Positions 9,301-16,676 of a stretch of DNA of 38,900 bases are shown piece after piece. The notes under the pieces are model-generated. The model ran no database searches, was not told where the DNA came from, and saw only the letters and a list, made by a program, of their open reading frames with translations. The number at the start of each line of letters is the position of its first letter. Within the stretch, counting starts at the first letter, position 1. Origin of the DNA: Lachnospiraceae bacterium (GTDB lineage: Bacteria > Bacillota > Clostridia > Lachnospirales > Lachnospiraceae); the NCBI GenBank assembly GCA_017441825.1, contig JAFRVD010000092.1, positions 1-38,900 of the forward strand, written 5' to 3'. The position numbers and the translations under genes are program-made.

Positions 9301-10339
9301 CCGTATTTTCGTCAAGCCTCATCTCCTTAAGCTCGTTGTCCGAAGAGAACTGGAGTGTTGAGCTTTCGAGCGTCACGCTGCTCTCCGCTCCCGCTGCCAT
9401 AAGCAATGCCTGCTCCTGATGAACCGGGATGACGTCCGGAATGAAGAGCACTTCGTCCTGCTCCGCCTGGATATAGCTGTAGTCCGAAAGGCCGTCGCCA
9501 CGCGGAGTCACAGCTGTAACCTTGACGTAGGATACCGCCGATTCCGTATCCGTGGCGGCACGTTGATCGGGCCGAACGCCATCATAGATCGCGATCACGT
9601 CGCCGATGACGTACGCGCCGTCATGATAGGCGAAGCTTCCGTTTCCGCCGGTCTTGAGCAGAGAGTTCGAATTATCGAGCCGGTACATGCCGTCCAACTG
9701 GAACGCCCTGCCTGCTTCAGCTGCGTTGATCTCGGCAGAAGAAAGGAACTGCACGTCCCTGTCGAGCTTCATGTTGTTGACTTCACGTCCGGCAATAGTC
9801 AGGTTATAGAGCCGTACGCTGCCCTGCTCGCCCACAAAGGCAAGATTCGGGTCCGTGAGCTCGATCTGGTAGACGTGGCCTTCATGAAATCCGCCCGCAC
9901 ACGTGACGTTGAACGTCCCGTTTCCTCCGTCCGCCACAAGGCGGTCCGGGTCGACCAGGTCTGTCTCGTTAAGATCCGTGAGAAGCGGGTTTGAAAAGTT
10001 TGAGAACTTCATGCCGGCAAGAACACTTTCCGCGCTGTACCCGGCGGGCGCTGCAACACGAATCACATGGCCGGGGTCTGCGCCCTTGACGGCCACAAAA
10101 TCATCGTCGTGGGTCGGGACTGACGTCAGTCCGTTTCCGGCGCCGAGCATGCCGACCTGGTTCACGCTGCTGTCCACATAGCCGCTGTTATCGGGCTCCT
10201 CCGGTACTTCAGGCTCAGCTTCAGTCTCCTTCGGCACTTCCTCCGGGCTGCCGGTGAAGTTTTCGACGTGCACACAGCCCGTGATGAGAACCAGGCACAG
10301 GATGAGGCACAGCAGTTTTTTGAGTTTACTCTGTTGCAT
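6368..10339 (-). CDS. Very large surface lipoprotein with InlB-type B-repeats
   Basis: A 1323-residue protein. Residues 1-20 form a lipoprotein signal ending in the lipobox LITGC, so it should be anchored by Cys21 to the outer face of the membrane; a Pro/Glu-rich linker follows. Residues of about 60-470 look like irregular beta-rich repeats (VNNMKLDRDVQFLS and later ELKEMRLDENTEVEPGDY share a layout). Residues of about 500-900 are rich in alternating hydrophobic/aromatic strands. Two Listeria-Bacteroides (InlB B) repeats lie at about 988-1058 (ending in YKFLGWLDQDGN..YTASW) and 1159-1223 (ending in YRFAGWMDEAGN..FTAVW), each followed by a domain reminiscent of mucin-binding repeats. The tail is acidic. 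The ATG at 10339 is preferred to a TTG two codons upstream because GAGGGG is eight bases before it. Probable adhesion or surface-layer role; function unproven. Confidence 0.85.
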   Translation of the reverse strand: MQQSKLKKLLCLILCLVLITGCVHVENFTGSPEEVPKETEAEPEVPEEPDNSGYVDSSVNQVGMLGAGNGLTSVPTHDDDFVAVKGADPGHVIRVAAPAGYSAESVLAGMKFSNFSNPLLTDLNETDLVDPDRLVADGGNGTFNVTCAGGFHEGHVYQIELTDPNLAFVGEQGSVRLYNLTIAGREVNNMKLDRDVQFLSSAEINAAEAGRAFQLDGMYRLDNSNSLLKTGGNGSFAYHDGAYVIGDVIAIYDGVRPDQRAATDTESAVSYVKVTAVTPRGDGLSDYSYIQAEQDEVLFIPDVIPVHQEQALLMAAGAESSVTLESSTLQFSSDNELKEMRLDENTEVEPGDYLAFYTGSPEDGEVTAYAEVMDVVYVEEEDGSDSAEVSYRIVSMDEMMESIDVYHYQSLNEAQIRSAYSEEAIKASVAEELTNNGYLMQSTYNLAELALESEEVQEAIADTPIDQLTFYYGANEENHMSGRDFERVANGAVANTVDVKGDPDIKISPNIVHFAGKTGYGLGVRAEAYCKFIITIRGSDATKAAIRVNIVFFFETEVVVGLTVDATSVWRWKWIFPYIYDYTISGSTSYGVYVGAGFTASVTLIKNEKEKTAEEKAAGIDWPEGVKHTGGGEVILDLANYIKDLREVHNAIFPNQTTGGGSLAQKYKSFIMGASNSFVDLLNPNIFDWNGCLDPFHVFAFRIKADFIVSAQLNAAIGVSVNYERSYRETFSFLLIHGTNESNQSEETDKSEFQADAYIFGAIGLRAGVRLTIGVGLFDARLDSVGFEVEGGLYTRFWGFFYAGVKINDVGRATENVDAYYNGALRWEVGAYYNVTFVIQAGDGAIAYRKWLRGEEYPFFGLGVDSVTSDFNYEQGADLTKLTTEFTKDSNRVQLPGNLFKMSAMSIKDASTVSVDYSGRSAYDLYEISFDDPDFSYEFKDGKHYIVRNSQESGSGTVEMTITWLGSSFETLSERLYRTVKLDWECNLATITFMDEDGTEYYLYVDTKGNVLVPEDFEFPEPVKEGYKFLGWLDQDGNLITELPTRMPDENTVYTASWYRYHADVIVEYYLPYDTSGWSTQYYLADADNIVGIFYPGDPVGNAAETLRENKLLRTEPDHVVEGKDWFMHYKVNEQDSELSTESVNKDGTTTFKICLEWDACTITFDHGNGETSTAKVVEGIEIDFPSVSRQGYRFAGWMDEAGNIVTGPVVCSGDARFTAVWEMIPPTMTVEEQVKEKSWGMTYMWKTVLTQELVLDSYEITVQQILNLAGTPEGYTYSPDASGRTLEDVITVSEDGTTKVILRFTQLADTAPSEEPEGEEEP

Positions 10340-10427
10340 GCACAATTCCCCTCATATCTTTATTGATCCCGAAGGACCATCCTCATGATGCCGGACGGCC
10401 CTCCGGTAATTCACTGAACTTCGTAAA

Positions 10428-13037
10428 TTACAGCCCGACTTCATTGCTCACGCGTTCGTCAAGGCAGCATCCGCCCGCGTACACAAGGTACCTGCCGGGC
10501 TCGACGAGCTTCTTTCCTTCACATTCCATGTAGATCTCAAGATCGCACGGGTTCACGGTGAACTCTGCCTTCCGGCACTCGCCCGGGGCGATATCGTGAA
10601 GGCGCTCGAAGCCGATGAGGCGCCTTAAAGGATGCACGGTCTTCGACTCGGACACGCGCTTTAAATAGAGCTGCGGGACTTCATCGCCGGATACTTCGCC
10701 GGTATTCGTGACGTTTACGGAGACCTTAAGGCCGCCGCACTCACATTTTTCAACTGTGAGATCACTGTAGTCAAACGTGGTGTAGGACAGGCCGTAGCCG
10801 AACGGGTACAGCACCGGCTTGTCAAAGTAGCGGTACGTCCTCGGGTTCGCGATGAGGTCGTAGTCCTCAAGAGGCGGCAGGTCCGCGTCGCTCTTATACC
10901 AGGTCATCGGCAGGCGGCCTGCGGGATTCGCTTCGCCGAAGATGGCGGCGGCCAGGCCGTTTCCAAGGTCCTGTGAGCCCGTGGCGTTCGTGAGAATGGC
11001 GGGCACGTGCTCCTGCATCCAGTTGATCGCGTAGGGGTAGTTTGCGATGAGGACCACTGCGACGTTCGGGTTCGCCTCATAGACTGCCTCCACCAGCTTC
11101 TCCTGAAGCGGGATCATCTCGATGGTGCTCCGGTCGATCTCTTCCTTCGCGTTGACCACGGGGTTGCAGCCCACAGCCACGATGACCTTCTTCACCTTCT
11201 TCGCAAGCTCCTTCGCACGTTCCACAGCGCTCGAAACGATCTCTACGGTGATGGCCACCGCTTCCTCTTCGGAACCTGCCCAGGCGGACACGTCGTTGCC
11301 GCCTTCCTTCGTGTTGCTCTCGTCCTTCCGTCTTGCGAGCGGGTCGGTCACGAGCTTCCCGTCCTTCAGGTAGACGTTGCGGTTTCCGAAGCAGTACAGG
11401 CGGATCTCGCCCTCTTCGTCGTTCCAGTACTTGTCAAGCTCCACGCTGTTCGCGTTTCTGGGACCCGGCGTCCTTTTCGCGTCCGCGAGGCCGATGGTAA
11501 AGCTTTCGAAAATGTACCAGAAGAACGGGTCGTCCGACGCAAGGCTGATCTTGCCGTCCGGGCCTACCGTCAGGAACTTCTTGTACGCAGGCGCGTAAAG
11601 GAAGTTCGAGCCTGAGCCCCAGTTGGTCTGCTCGAAGAGCACCGCGTCCTCCGCGTTATCCACAAGAACGAGCTCCGCAGGCTCCGGCTCACCGAGGCCG
11701 CGCGGCACAATTGCGGGCCGGGAGCCGCCCAGATATTTATCTCCGATCCTGAATCTCACGACGTTCAGGCCGTTGTCATAAGGCACCTTCCGGTGCATCT
11801 TCTTCTCGAGTCCGGCCTTCAGTGTGCTCTTATAGATCGGCTTGCCGCCGTACCAGTCCATGTACCAGCTGTCCGCCACATGCCCGATCACGGCGATATC
11901 GTCGTCCTTCTTAAACGGCAGGAAACCGTTCTCGTTCTTTAAGAGGACGTTCGATTCCTTGCTCATTTCAAGGGAAATTCTCTTCGCTTCGTCCGTCCCG
12001 ACGTCCGCCATGTCGAGCTCGATGTACGGATCCTCCGGGTCGAACACGCCCTGGCGGATCAGCTCGGTCATCGTGCAGATCACGGATTTGTCGATCTCTT
12101 CTTCCGTAATGAGGCCGCGCTCGTACGCTTCCTTCGCCGCCTTCCCGACCTCCACCGGGCTGTCGAGCATCGCGTCCACGCCGGCCTTCACGCCTTCCGC
12201 GAAGGACTCCGCATGGGTCTCGTAATAGTGATGAAAATTCACGGTCTGCAGGAAATCGCCGCCGTCGGTCATCGCGTACTGGATGCCCCACCGGTCCTTC
12301 AGGATGTCCTGGACCTCATGGTTCAGCATGGCCGGCAGATGGTTGATCTCGTTGTAGGAGGTCATGACGCCTTCCGCGTGGCCCTCTAAAGAACAGTAGC
12401 GGTACGGCTCGAGCTCGTAGTCGTATTTGACCTTGTCGCTTATATCGAAGTTGTCGTAGCAGCGCCGCCACTCCTGGTTGTTCGCGTAGAAATGCTTGAG
12501 CACCGCGCCGGTCCGGACACGGTCTCCGCGTTCGCCGGGGGCCAGAGGCGTGCCGTCGTAGTTGTGCTCATCCTGCATGCCGATAATGTACTGGGAAGCC
12601 ATCTTGCCGGTCAGGTACGGGTCTTCGCCGTAGCCCTCCTCGTTCCGGCCCCACCGCGGGTCGCGGCAGAGGTCGATGGTCGGACCTAGGCGGCTGTGTC
12701 CGCCGCCGCTTACGGCGTTCCCGAAAGCACGGGACTCCTTGCCGGTAACGTCGCCGGCCTTCCGGATCAGGTCCTTGTCGAAGGTGGCCACCATGCCGAT
12801 GGGCTGGGTAAACGAGGTCGTGGGCGTGGGCGGATAGGCTTCCCGCTGGCCAGCTCTCGCCTGGACGCCGTGCGCGCCTTCTCCGCCGCAGGTGGACGCC
12901 ATGATCCCGAGCCGCTCGTTATGGACGCCGAACGTAAAGCAGCCGAACTTCTCTTCGATGGTCATCTGGGAGACCGCCCATTTCGCGCGTTCTGCGATTG
13001 AAAGACTTGTGTCGTACAATGGTGTGTTCCTGTCCAT
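10428..13037 (-). CDS. Glycoside hydrolase family 3 (beta-glucosidase/beta-xylosidase type) with inserted domain
   Basis: An 869-residue GH3 enzyme that removes terminal beta-linked sugars from oligosaccharides; it has no signal peptide and is likely cytoplasmic. The N-terminal barrel shows DPRWGRNEEGYGEDPYLTG (126-144), KHFYANNQ (181-188) and the nucleophile in YAMTDGGD (Asp258). The second domain begins near 355 and resumes with EEIDRSTIEMIPLQ (632-645), where the general acid/base usually lies. Between them, at about 430-575, is an extra segment with NFLYAPAYKKFLTV that resembles a ricin/fascin-type beta-trefoil. A fibronectin III-like domain closes the protein (about 768-860). Start: ATG with GGAAGGA seven bases upstream. 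It follows the feruloyl esterase gene by 35 bases and probably shares its message. Whether glucose, xylose or arabinose is released cannot be decided here. Confidence 0.92.
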   Translation of the reverse strand: MDRNTPLYDTSLSIAERAKWAVSQMTIEEKFGCFTFGVHNERLGIMASTCGGEGAHGVQARAGQREAYPPTPTTSFTQPIGMVATFDKDLIRKAGDVTGKESRAFGNAVSGGGHSRLGPTIDLCRDPRWGRNEEGYGEDPYLTGKMASQYIIGMQDEHNYDGTPLAPGERGDRVRTGAVLKHFYANNQEWRRCYDNFDISDKVKYDYELEPYRYCSLEGHAEGVMTSYNEINHLPAMLNHEVQDILKDRWGIQYAMTDGGDFLQTVNFHHYYETHAESFAEGVKAGVDAMLDSPVEVGKAAKEAYERGLITEEEIDKSVICTMTELIRQGVFDPEDPYIELDMADVGTDEAKRISLEMSKESNVLLKNENGFLPFKKDDDIAVIGHVADSWYMDWYGGKPIYKSTLKAGLEKKMHRKVPYDNGLNVVRFRIGDKYLGGSRPAIVPRGLGEPEPAELVLVDNAEDAVLFEQTNWGSGSNFLYAPAYKKFLTVGPDGKISLASDDPFFWYIFESFTIGLADAKRTPGPRNANSVELDKYWNDEEGEIRLYCFGNRNVYLKDGKLVTDPLARRKDESNTKEGGNDVSAWAGSEEEAVAITVEIVSSAVERAKELAKKVKKVIVAVGCNPVVNAKEEIDRSTIEMIPLQEKLVEAVYEANPNVAVVLIANYPYAINWMQEHVPAILTNATGSQDLGNGLAAAIFGEANPAGRLPMTWYKSDADLPPLEDYDLIANPRTYRYFDKPVLYPFGYGLSYTTFDYSDLTVEKCECGGLKVSVNVTNTGEVSGDEVPQLYLKRVSESKTVHPLRRLIGFERLHDIAPGECRKAEFTVNPCDLEIYMECEGKKLVEPGRYLVYAGGCCLDERVSNEVGL

Positions 13038-13072
13038 TCAGTGTTCCTTCCCTTTCTCTAGTTGTCCTGTCT

Positions 13073-13813
13073 TCAGTGTTTTTTCAGGTATTCCTTTACG
13101 GCCTCCGTTACCATTTCAAGGTGATGGTCATAGCAGTGGGTGTCCCCCGGGATCGTCACAAGATGGGCGTCCGCGTAAAGCTCCGCCGCCTTCACGGCGT
13201 ATGCGTACGGTACAGCCTCGTCTTTGTCACCGTGAACGATCAGGACCGGGCCCCGGTAGCGCGCGATCTCCTCCTCGGGGTGGATGGTCTGCGCGACCCG
13301 GACGTAGTTTCCGCGAAGCTCTCTGTCACCGAAGGAAAGCATCTCCGGGATGTGCATAGGATCAAACGGGGTGCCCAGCACCTGCCCCGCACGGGCGGCT
13401 TCCGGTATCATCCAGGCCGGGGAAAGCGGCAGGACCGCCTTGAAGCTGTCCGGGCACATGCCGGCGATCAGCATGGTCAGGAGCCCGCCCTGCGAATGCC
13501 CCGTGATGTAGAGATCCGTCACAAAATCAAGCGTCTTCACGTGGTCCACCACAGCCAGCGCATTCGTGACCCACTTGTACAGCGTATGGTCGCGGAACTC
13601 GCCGTCGCTCTGCCCGTGGCCGTACATTTCGACCCGGAGCGACGCGATCCCGATCTCATTGAGCGCCTCCTGTACGGCGATGATATGCCGCTCCTCCATA
13701 TGGCCCGTGAACCCGTGGATCACGATGCATAAGGGGCATTTTTCCTTTCCCTCCGGCATGTCAAGCTTCGCGTGAAGCTTTATGCCGTCGCAGTCGATGT
13801 AATACTCTTTCAT
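13073..13813 (-). CDS. Feruloyl/cinnamoyl esterase, Est1E-like alpha/beta hydrolase
   Basis: A 246-residue esterase closely resembling, along its whole length, Est1E of Butyrivibrio proteoclasticus and lactobacillus cinnamoyl esterases, which cut ferulic acid from arabinoxylan side chains. Shared landmarks are the oxyanion region HGFTGHMEERH (33-43), EMYGHGQSDG (62-71), the nucleophile elbow GHSQGG with Ser107, LIVHGDKDEAVPY with Asp198, and IPGDTHCYDHH with His226. The insertion over the active site (about 130-180) that binds the phenolic ring in Est1E is present. There is no signal peptide, so it would act on imported feruloylated oligosaccharides. Start: AAGGAGGG just before the ATG. Eighteen bases separate it from the uridine kinase gene upstream, and the GH3 gene follows; the two hydrolases fit one pathway. 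Confidence 0.9.
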   Translation of the reverse strand: MKEYYIDCDGIKLHAKLDMPEGKEKCPLCIVIHGFTGHMEERHIIAVQEALNEIGIASLRVEMYGHGQSDGEFRDHTLYKWVTNALAVVDHVKTLDFVTDLYITGHSQGGLLTMLIAGMCPDSFKAVLPLSPAWMIPEAARAGQVLGTPFDPMHIPEMLSFGDRELRGNYVRVAQTIHPEEEIARYRGPVLIVHGDKDEAVPYAYAVKAAELYADAHLVTIPGDTHCYDHHLEMVTEAVKEYLKKH

Positions 13814-13831
13814 ATTCCCTCCTTCGCGTGT

Positions 13832-14452
13832 TTATATGCTTCCCGTCTCCTGCAGGGTATTTTTCACGTAGCCCGCCAGGATCGGGACGATCTTCGTATC
13901 GATCCCGCCCTTCATGACCACCACGTCCGCGTCATGGATGTAATTCTTGATATAGCGGTCGTACATGGGCTTTACCGTATTCAGGTACTGGGCGGAAATG
14001 TTGTCGATGGCCCTTCCCCGTTCGTTGATATCGCGCGTGATGCGGCGGAGCAGACAGATGTCCGGCTCCACGTTGATGTAAAGCTTTAAGAACATCTTCT
14101 CCCGGAGCCTTTCATCATAAAACGCGTGGATCCCCTCCAGGATCACGACCGGGACCGGCCGGATCTCTCCGTCTGACGGCGCCCTCCGGTGCTGCGAAAA
14201 GTCGTACACTCTCCGTTCAATGCTTTTTCCTTCAAACAGGTCGCAGATATCCCGGTACAAAAGGTCGTGGTCGAATATGCCGGGCTCGTCGTAGTTTAAG
14301 TGCACGCGCTCTTCAAACGTGAGCTCCGGATGGTCGATGTAATACGCGTCCTGGCTGATCACCACGGCCGGGACGCCCATGTCCCGTACGAGCTCCTCAG
14401 CAAGCGTCGTTTTGCCGGAGCCGCTGGCTCCGCAGATCCCTATGAACAGCAT
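13832..14452 (-). CDS. udk: Uridine kinase
   Basis: A 206-residue P-loop kinase of the uridine kinase / phosphoribulokinase family, converting uridine and cytidine to their monophosphates in pyrimidine salvage. The Walker A motif GASGSGKTTL is at residues 8-17, DAYYID (35-40) and the YDFSQHRR stretch (118-125 region) are the usual nucleoside-site elements, and RRITRDINERGR is the lid. Length is typical. Start: ATG with AAGGGG five bases upstream. It lies 18 bases upstream of the feruloyl esterase, so co-transcription is likely although no metabolic link is obvious. The preceding phosphatase gene ends in a terminator; I see no clear promoter between that terminator and this gene. A paralogous kinase of another small substrate is an alternative. 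Confidence 0.88.
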   Translation of the reverse strand: MLFIGICGASGSGKTTLAEELVRDMGVPAVVISQDAYYIDHPELTFEERVHLNYDEPGIFDHDLLYRDICDLFEGKSIERRVYDFSQHRRAPSDGEIRPVPVVILEGIHAFYDERLREKMFLKLYINVEPDICLLRRITRDINERGRAIDNISAQYLNTVKPMYDRYIKNYIHDADVVVMKGGIDTKIVPILAGYVKNTLQETGSI

Positions 14453-14491
14453 CTTGTCCCCTTCTGTGCTTCAATCTTTCGAACGGCTTCG

Positions 14492-14530
14492 GAAAACGAA
14501 AAGCCGGGCGGGCATAAACGCCCGCCCGGT
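14492..14530 (-). terminator. Terminator of the phosphatase lipoprotein gene
   Basis: Ten-base-pair GC stem (14504-14513 with 14520-14529), six-base loop, and TTTTCGTTTT on the minus strand just beyond. It starts four bases after the phosphatase stop codon. Confidence 0.8.
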
Positions 14531-14533
14531 CTC

Positions 14534-15796
14534 TTACCGGATCTTCTCAAGCAATGTGTCGATCGCAGTCTCCTCCATGCCGCAGTCAATGAGGTACTGC
14601 CTTGCGTACGCGGCAAGGTCCGCCGTCGTAAGGTCGGCTTCATCGTCGCCCACAACGGTCTTCATCATTGCGATCAGGTTCTTGTCCAGAATGATGTCGT
14701 ACTTCTGCTTGTCCTTCTCTTCAGTAATCTCATAATAGTTATCGTACGTGACCATGTAGTCGTCCACGATCTCCTGGTACGACGCGCCGGCCAGCATTTC
14801 CACAAGCATGCAGACAAAGCCCGTCCGGTCCTTGCCTTCCGTGCAGTGGATGAGATACGGCCCGTCCGCTTCAGACATGGCAGTGAGCCCGTACGCGAGC
14901 TTCTCCTTGAATTCGTCCGAGAAGAAATTCATGTTCATGGCGAGCGGGATCACCTTCCCGTCATCATAGAGGGACTGGAAATAAGGCGAATTGAAATCGT
15001 CCGCCGCCATATACCGGTTGATCTTGACGTCGTTGTCCGCGAGGTCCAGGATGCAGTTCACGCCGGCGTCCGCAATAAGCGCGTCCACGTACGGCGCGCG
15101 GTTGTGCTGGTTGTCGCAGGGGGAAGCGGAACGGTAGACTGCGCCTTCCCGGAGGTCGCCCACGGTCATGTTCCGGAAGTTCGCGAAGACTTCGTCGCTT
15201 GGGAACAGGTTGCGCTCATCCTTATAGTGGATGTCCCGCGCGATCTGGATGTCCTTGTATTTGCCCCGCTCCCGGAGGACGACTGTCGCCGTGTCGTGCT
15301 CTTCAAGATCAAGACTCTGGAACAGGGTCACCACAGGCTCCGCATCCTCTCCGAGCTTGAGCTCAGCGGTCTCCCAGAGGTCCTCTCCGTAGTTGACCGC
15401 GGCCTTGATATAGTCGTAGCCGGGGTATGCAATGAGCAGCGGGTCGCCCGCGTCCACGTAGTATCCGTTGTAATAGGGAATGTCTTCGAGTGCGTAGCCG
15501 TTAGAGAAGATCACGTCCACGCTGTCCCCGTACTCAAAGCCCTTTTCGTTGAAGTCTTCAATGGTCATCTCGATGTACACGCCGCCGAATTCCGGCTCGT
15601 GCTGGATCGCGATATTTTCGATCATGGGGATGATCTCTTCGTCCTCCGCCGTATTATCCCGCGCCTCTTCCTCCGGAGCCGCCGATTCCTCTTCCGGCAC
15701 CGGGGTGACGGTGATATCGACGCACGACGCAAACACGATGCACGCCATGATGAGTGCGAGAATGAGCGCCATTGTCCGTCTCATGTTCTTTGCCAA
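14534..15796 (-). CDS. Lipoprotein tyrosine phosphatase with an N-terminal accessory domain
   Basis: A 420-residue exported protein. The signal peptide (1-24) ends in VFASC, so Cys25 should be lipidated. An acidic low-complexity linker (30-58) leads to a domain at about 60-190 whose pattern (FEYGDSVDVIF, then LLIAYPGYDYIKAAVNYGE) resembles the C-terminal domain of SAM hydroxide adenosyltransferases; this is inference from layout. The C-terminal half is a dual-specificity/tyrosine phosphatase: the loop HCTEGKDRTGF holds Cys318 and Arg324 of the CX5R motif, and LDLADND near 250 fits the upstream strand. I start at TTG 15796, nine bases after AGGAGG; the first ATG is too far from that site. Same strand as the amidotransferase-like gene 55 bases upstream. 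It would act outside the membrane on phosphorylated proteins, lipids or small molecules. Confidence 0.85.
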   Translation of the reverse strand: MAKNMRRTMALILALIMACIVFASCVDITVTPVPEEESAAPEEEARDNTAEDEEIIPMIENIAIQHEPEFGGVYIEMTIEDFNEKGFEYGDSVDVIFSNGYALEDIPYYNGYYVDAGDPLLIAYPGYDYIKAAVNYGEDLWETAELKLGEDAEPVVTLFQSLDLEEHDTATVVLRERGKYKDIQIARDIHYKDERNLFPSDEVFANFRNMTVGDLREGAVYRSASPCDNQHNRAPYVDALIADAGVNCILDLADNDVKINRYMAADDFNSPYFQSLYDDGKVIPLAMNMNFFSDEFKEKLAYGLTAMSEADGPYLIHCTEGKDRTGFVCMLVEMLAGASYQEIVDDYMVTYDNYYEITEEKDKQKYDIILDKNLIAMMKTVVGDDEADLTTADLAAYARQYLIDCGMEETAIDTLLEKIR

Positions 15797-15851
15797 TTTG
15801 CATTACCTCCTCTTATTCTTCAGAAAAATGACCGCGCCTCGCGCTTTCGCG

Positions 15852-16580
15852 TTACAGCTCTCTGCATTTTTCGATAAACCATAAAAAGACCGGAAGCATC
15901 CCTTCATCAATAAGCCGCTCCGGGTGCCATTGGGTCAGCAGGATCCGGTCTCCCGAAGCGCATGCTTCGATCACCCCGTCCGGGCTCATGGCGTTCACCG
16001 TGAGCCCCGGCGCCGGGACCTTAACGGCCTGGTGATGAGTGGAATTCACATTAAGCATCTCCTGGCCGGGGAAGATGGACGCAAGAAGTGTTCCCGGGAC
16101 CACCGTGACGGGATGCCGGGTCTCCTTCGAGCGGTGATTAATGTTCACTTCCTCCCGGTCGAATATGTGCTGGTCGTGCTTTCCGCCCATGGCCACGTTC
16201 ACCACCTGGGCGCCGCGGCAGATCCCGAGGACCGGCTTGCCGCCTTCTATAAAGCGCTTCGCGAGCCGGAATTCGGTTTCGTCACGCTCGGGAGGCACCG
16301 GATCCGCCTCTTTATGAAGAGGCTCCCCTAAATACGCCTCGCCGATGTCCGCGCCTCCCGCAAGGATCAGCCCGTCAAAGCTCTCAAACACGACGTCCTC
16401 GTCTTCATCGGAAAGCACCGGCCCCAAAAGGCAGCCAAGTCCCCCTGCAGCGTGGACTGCCGCAAGGTATGTGGGCGCCGGCCGCGCCGGGTCGGGCTCG
16501 CCCAGAATGTATGATGCCACGGCGATCCGCGGCTTCTTTTTTTCCGGAATCACGTCCGGAGCCATAACTCTTTTTTCCAT
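15852..16580 (-). CDS. Class I glutamine-amidotransferase-like hydrolase (peptidase C26, PuuD-like)
   Basis: A 242-residue enzyme of the gamma-glutamyl-gamma-aminobutyrate hydrolase family, which cuts gamma-glutamyl amide bonds, for example in putrescine degradation. The oxyanion strand FDGLILAGGADI (68-79), the nucleophile elbow GICRGAQ with its Cys at about residue 119, and the His-Glu pair in TQWHPERL (about 217-224) are all present. The start is uncertain: ATG at 16580 has no ribosome binding site, and the best promoter's -10 box ends six bases before it, so a leaderless message is likely; an in-frame ATG at 16565 is the alternative. It is divergent from a MATE exporter and precedes the phosphatase lipoprotein on the same strand. 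No putrescine pathway partners are seen, so the substrate is open. Confidence 0.87.
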   Translation of the reverse strand: MEKRVMAPDVIPEKKKPRIAVASYILGEPDPARPAPTYLAAVHAAGGLGCLLGPVLSDEDEDVVFESFDGLILAGGADIGEAYLGEPLHKEADPVPPERDETEFRLAKRFIEGGKPVLGICRGAQVVNVAMGGKHDQHIFDREEVNINHRSKETRHPVTVVPGTLLASIFPGQEMLNVNSTHHQAVKVPAPGLTVNAMSPDGVIEACASGDRILLTQWHPERLIDEGMLPVFLWFIEKCREL

Positions 16581-16586
16581 AGGGAA

Positions 16587-16615
16587 AGCATATCACAAAA
16601 GCATGTTTTTCTCAA
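16587..16615 (-). promoter_or_regulatory. Promoter of the amidotransferase-like gene
   Basis: Minus strand TTGAGA (16615-16610), 17-base spacer, TATGCT (16592-16587) with an extended TG one base upstream. Only TTCCCT separates the -10 box from the ATG at 16580, placing the transcription start at or next to the start codon. Its -35 box touches the -35 box of the divergent MATE promoter. Confidence 0.6.
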
Positions 16616-16644
16616 TTGAATAATGAGGAAATCAATGGTACAAT
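16616..16644 (+). promoter_or_regulatory. Promoter of the MATE exporter gene
   Basis: TTGAAT (16616-16621), 17-base spacer, TACAAT (16639-16644). Predicted start near 16651, about 26 bases before the ATG and just ahead of the AAGGAG ribosome binding site. Confidence 0.72.
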
Positions 16645-16676
16645 GAGGCTGTAATTTTGTACATCAAGGAGCAACT

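Noticed and set aside
14300-15877. Open frame of 525 codons on the plus strand
   Set aside because: Antisense to uridine kinase and the phosphatase lipoprotein, both of which have clear motifs; composition is that of a shadow frame.
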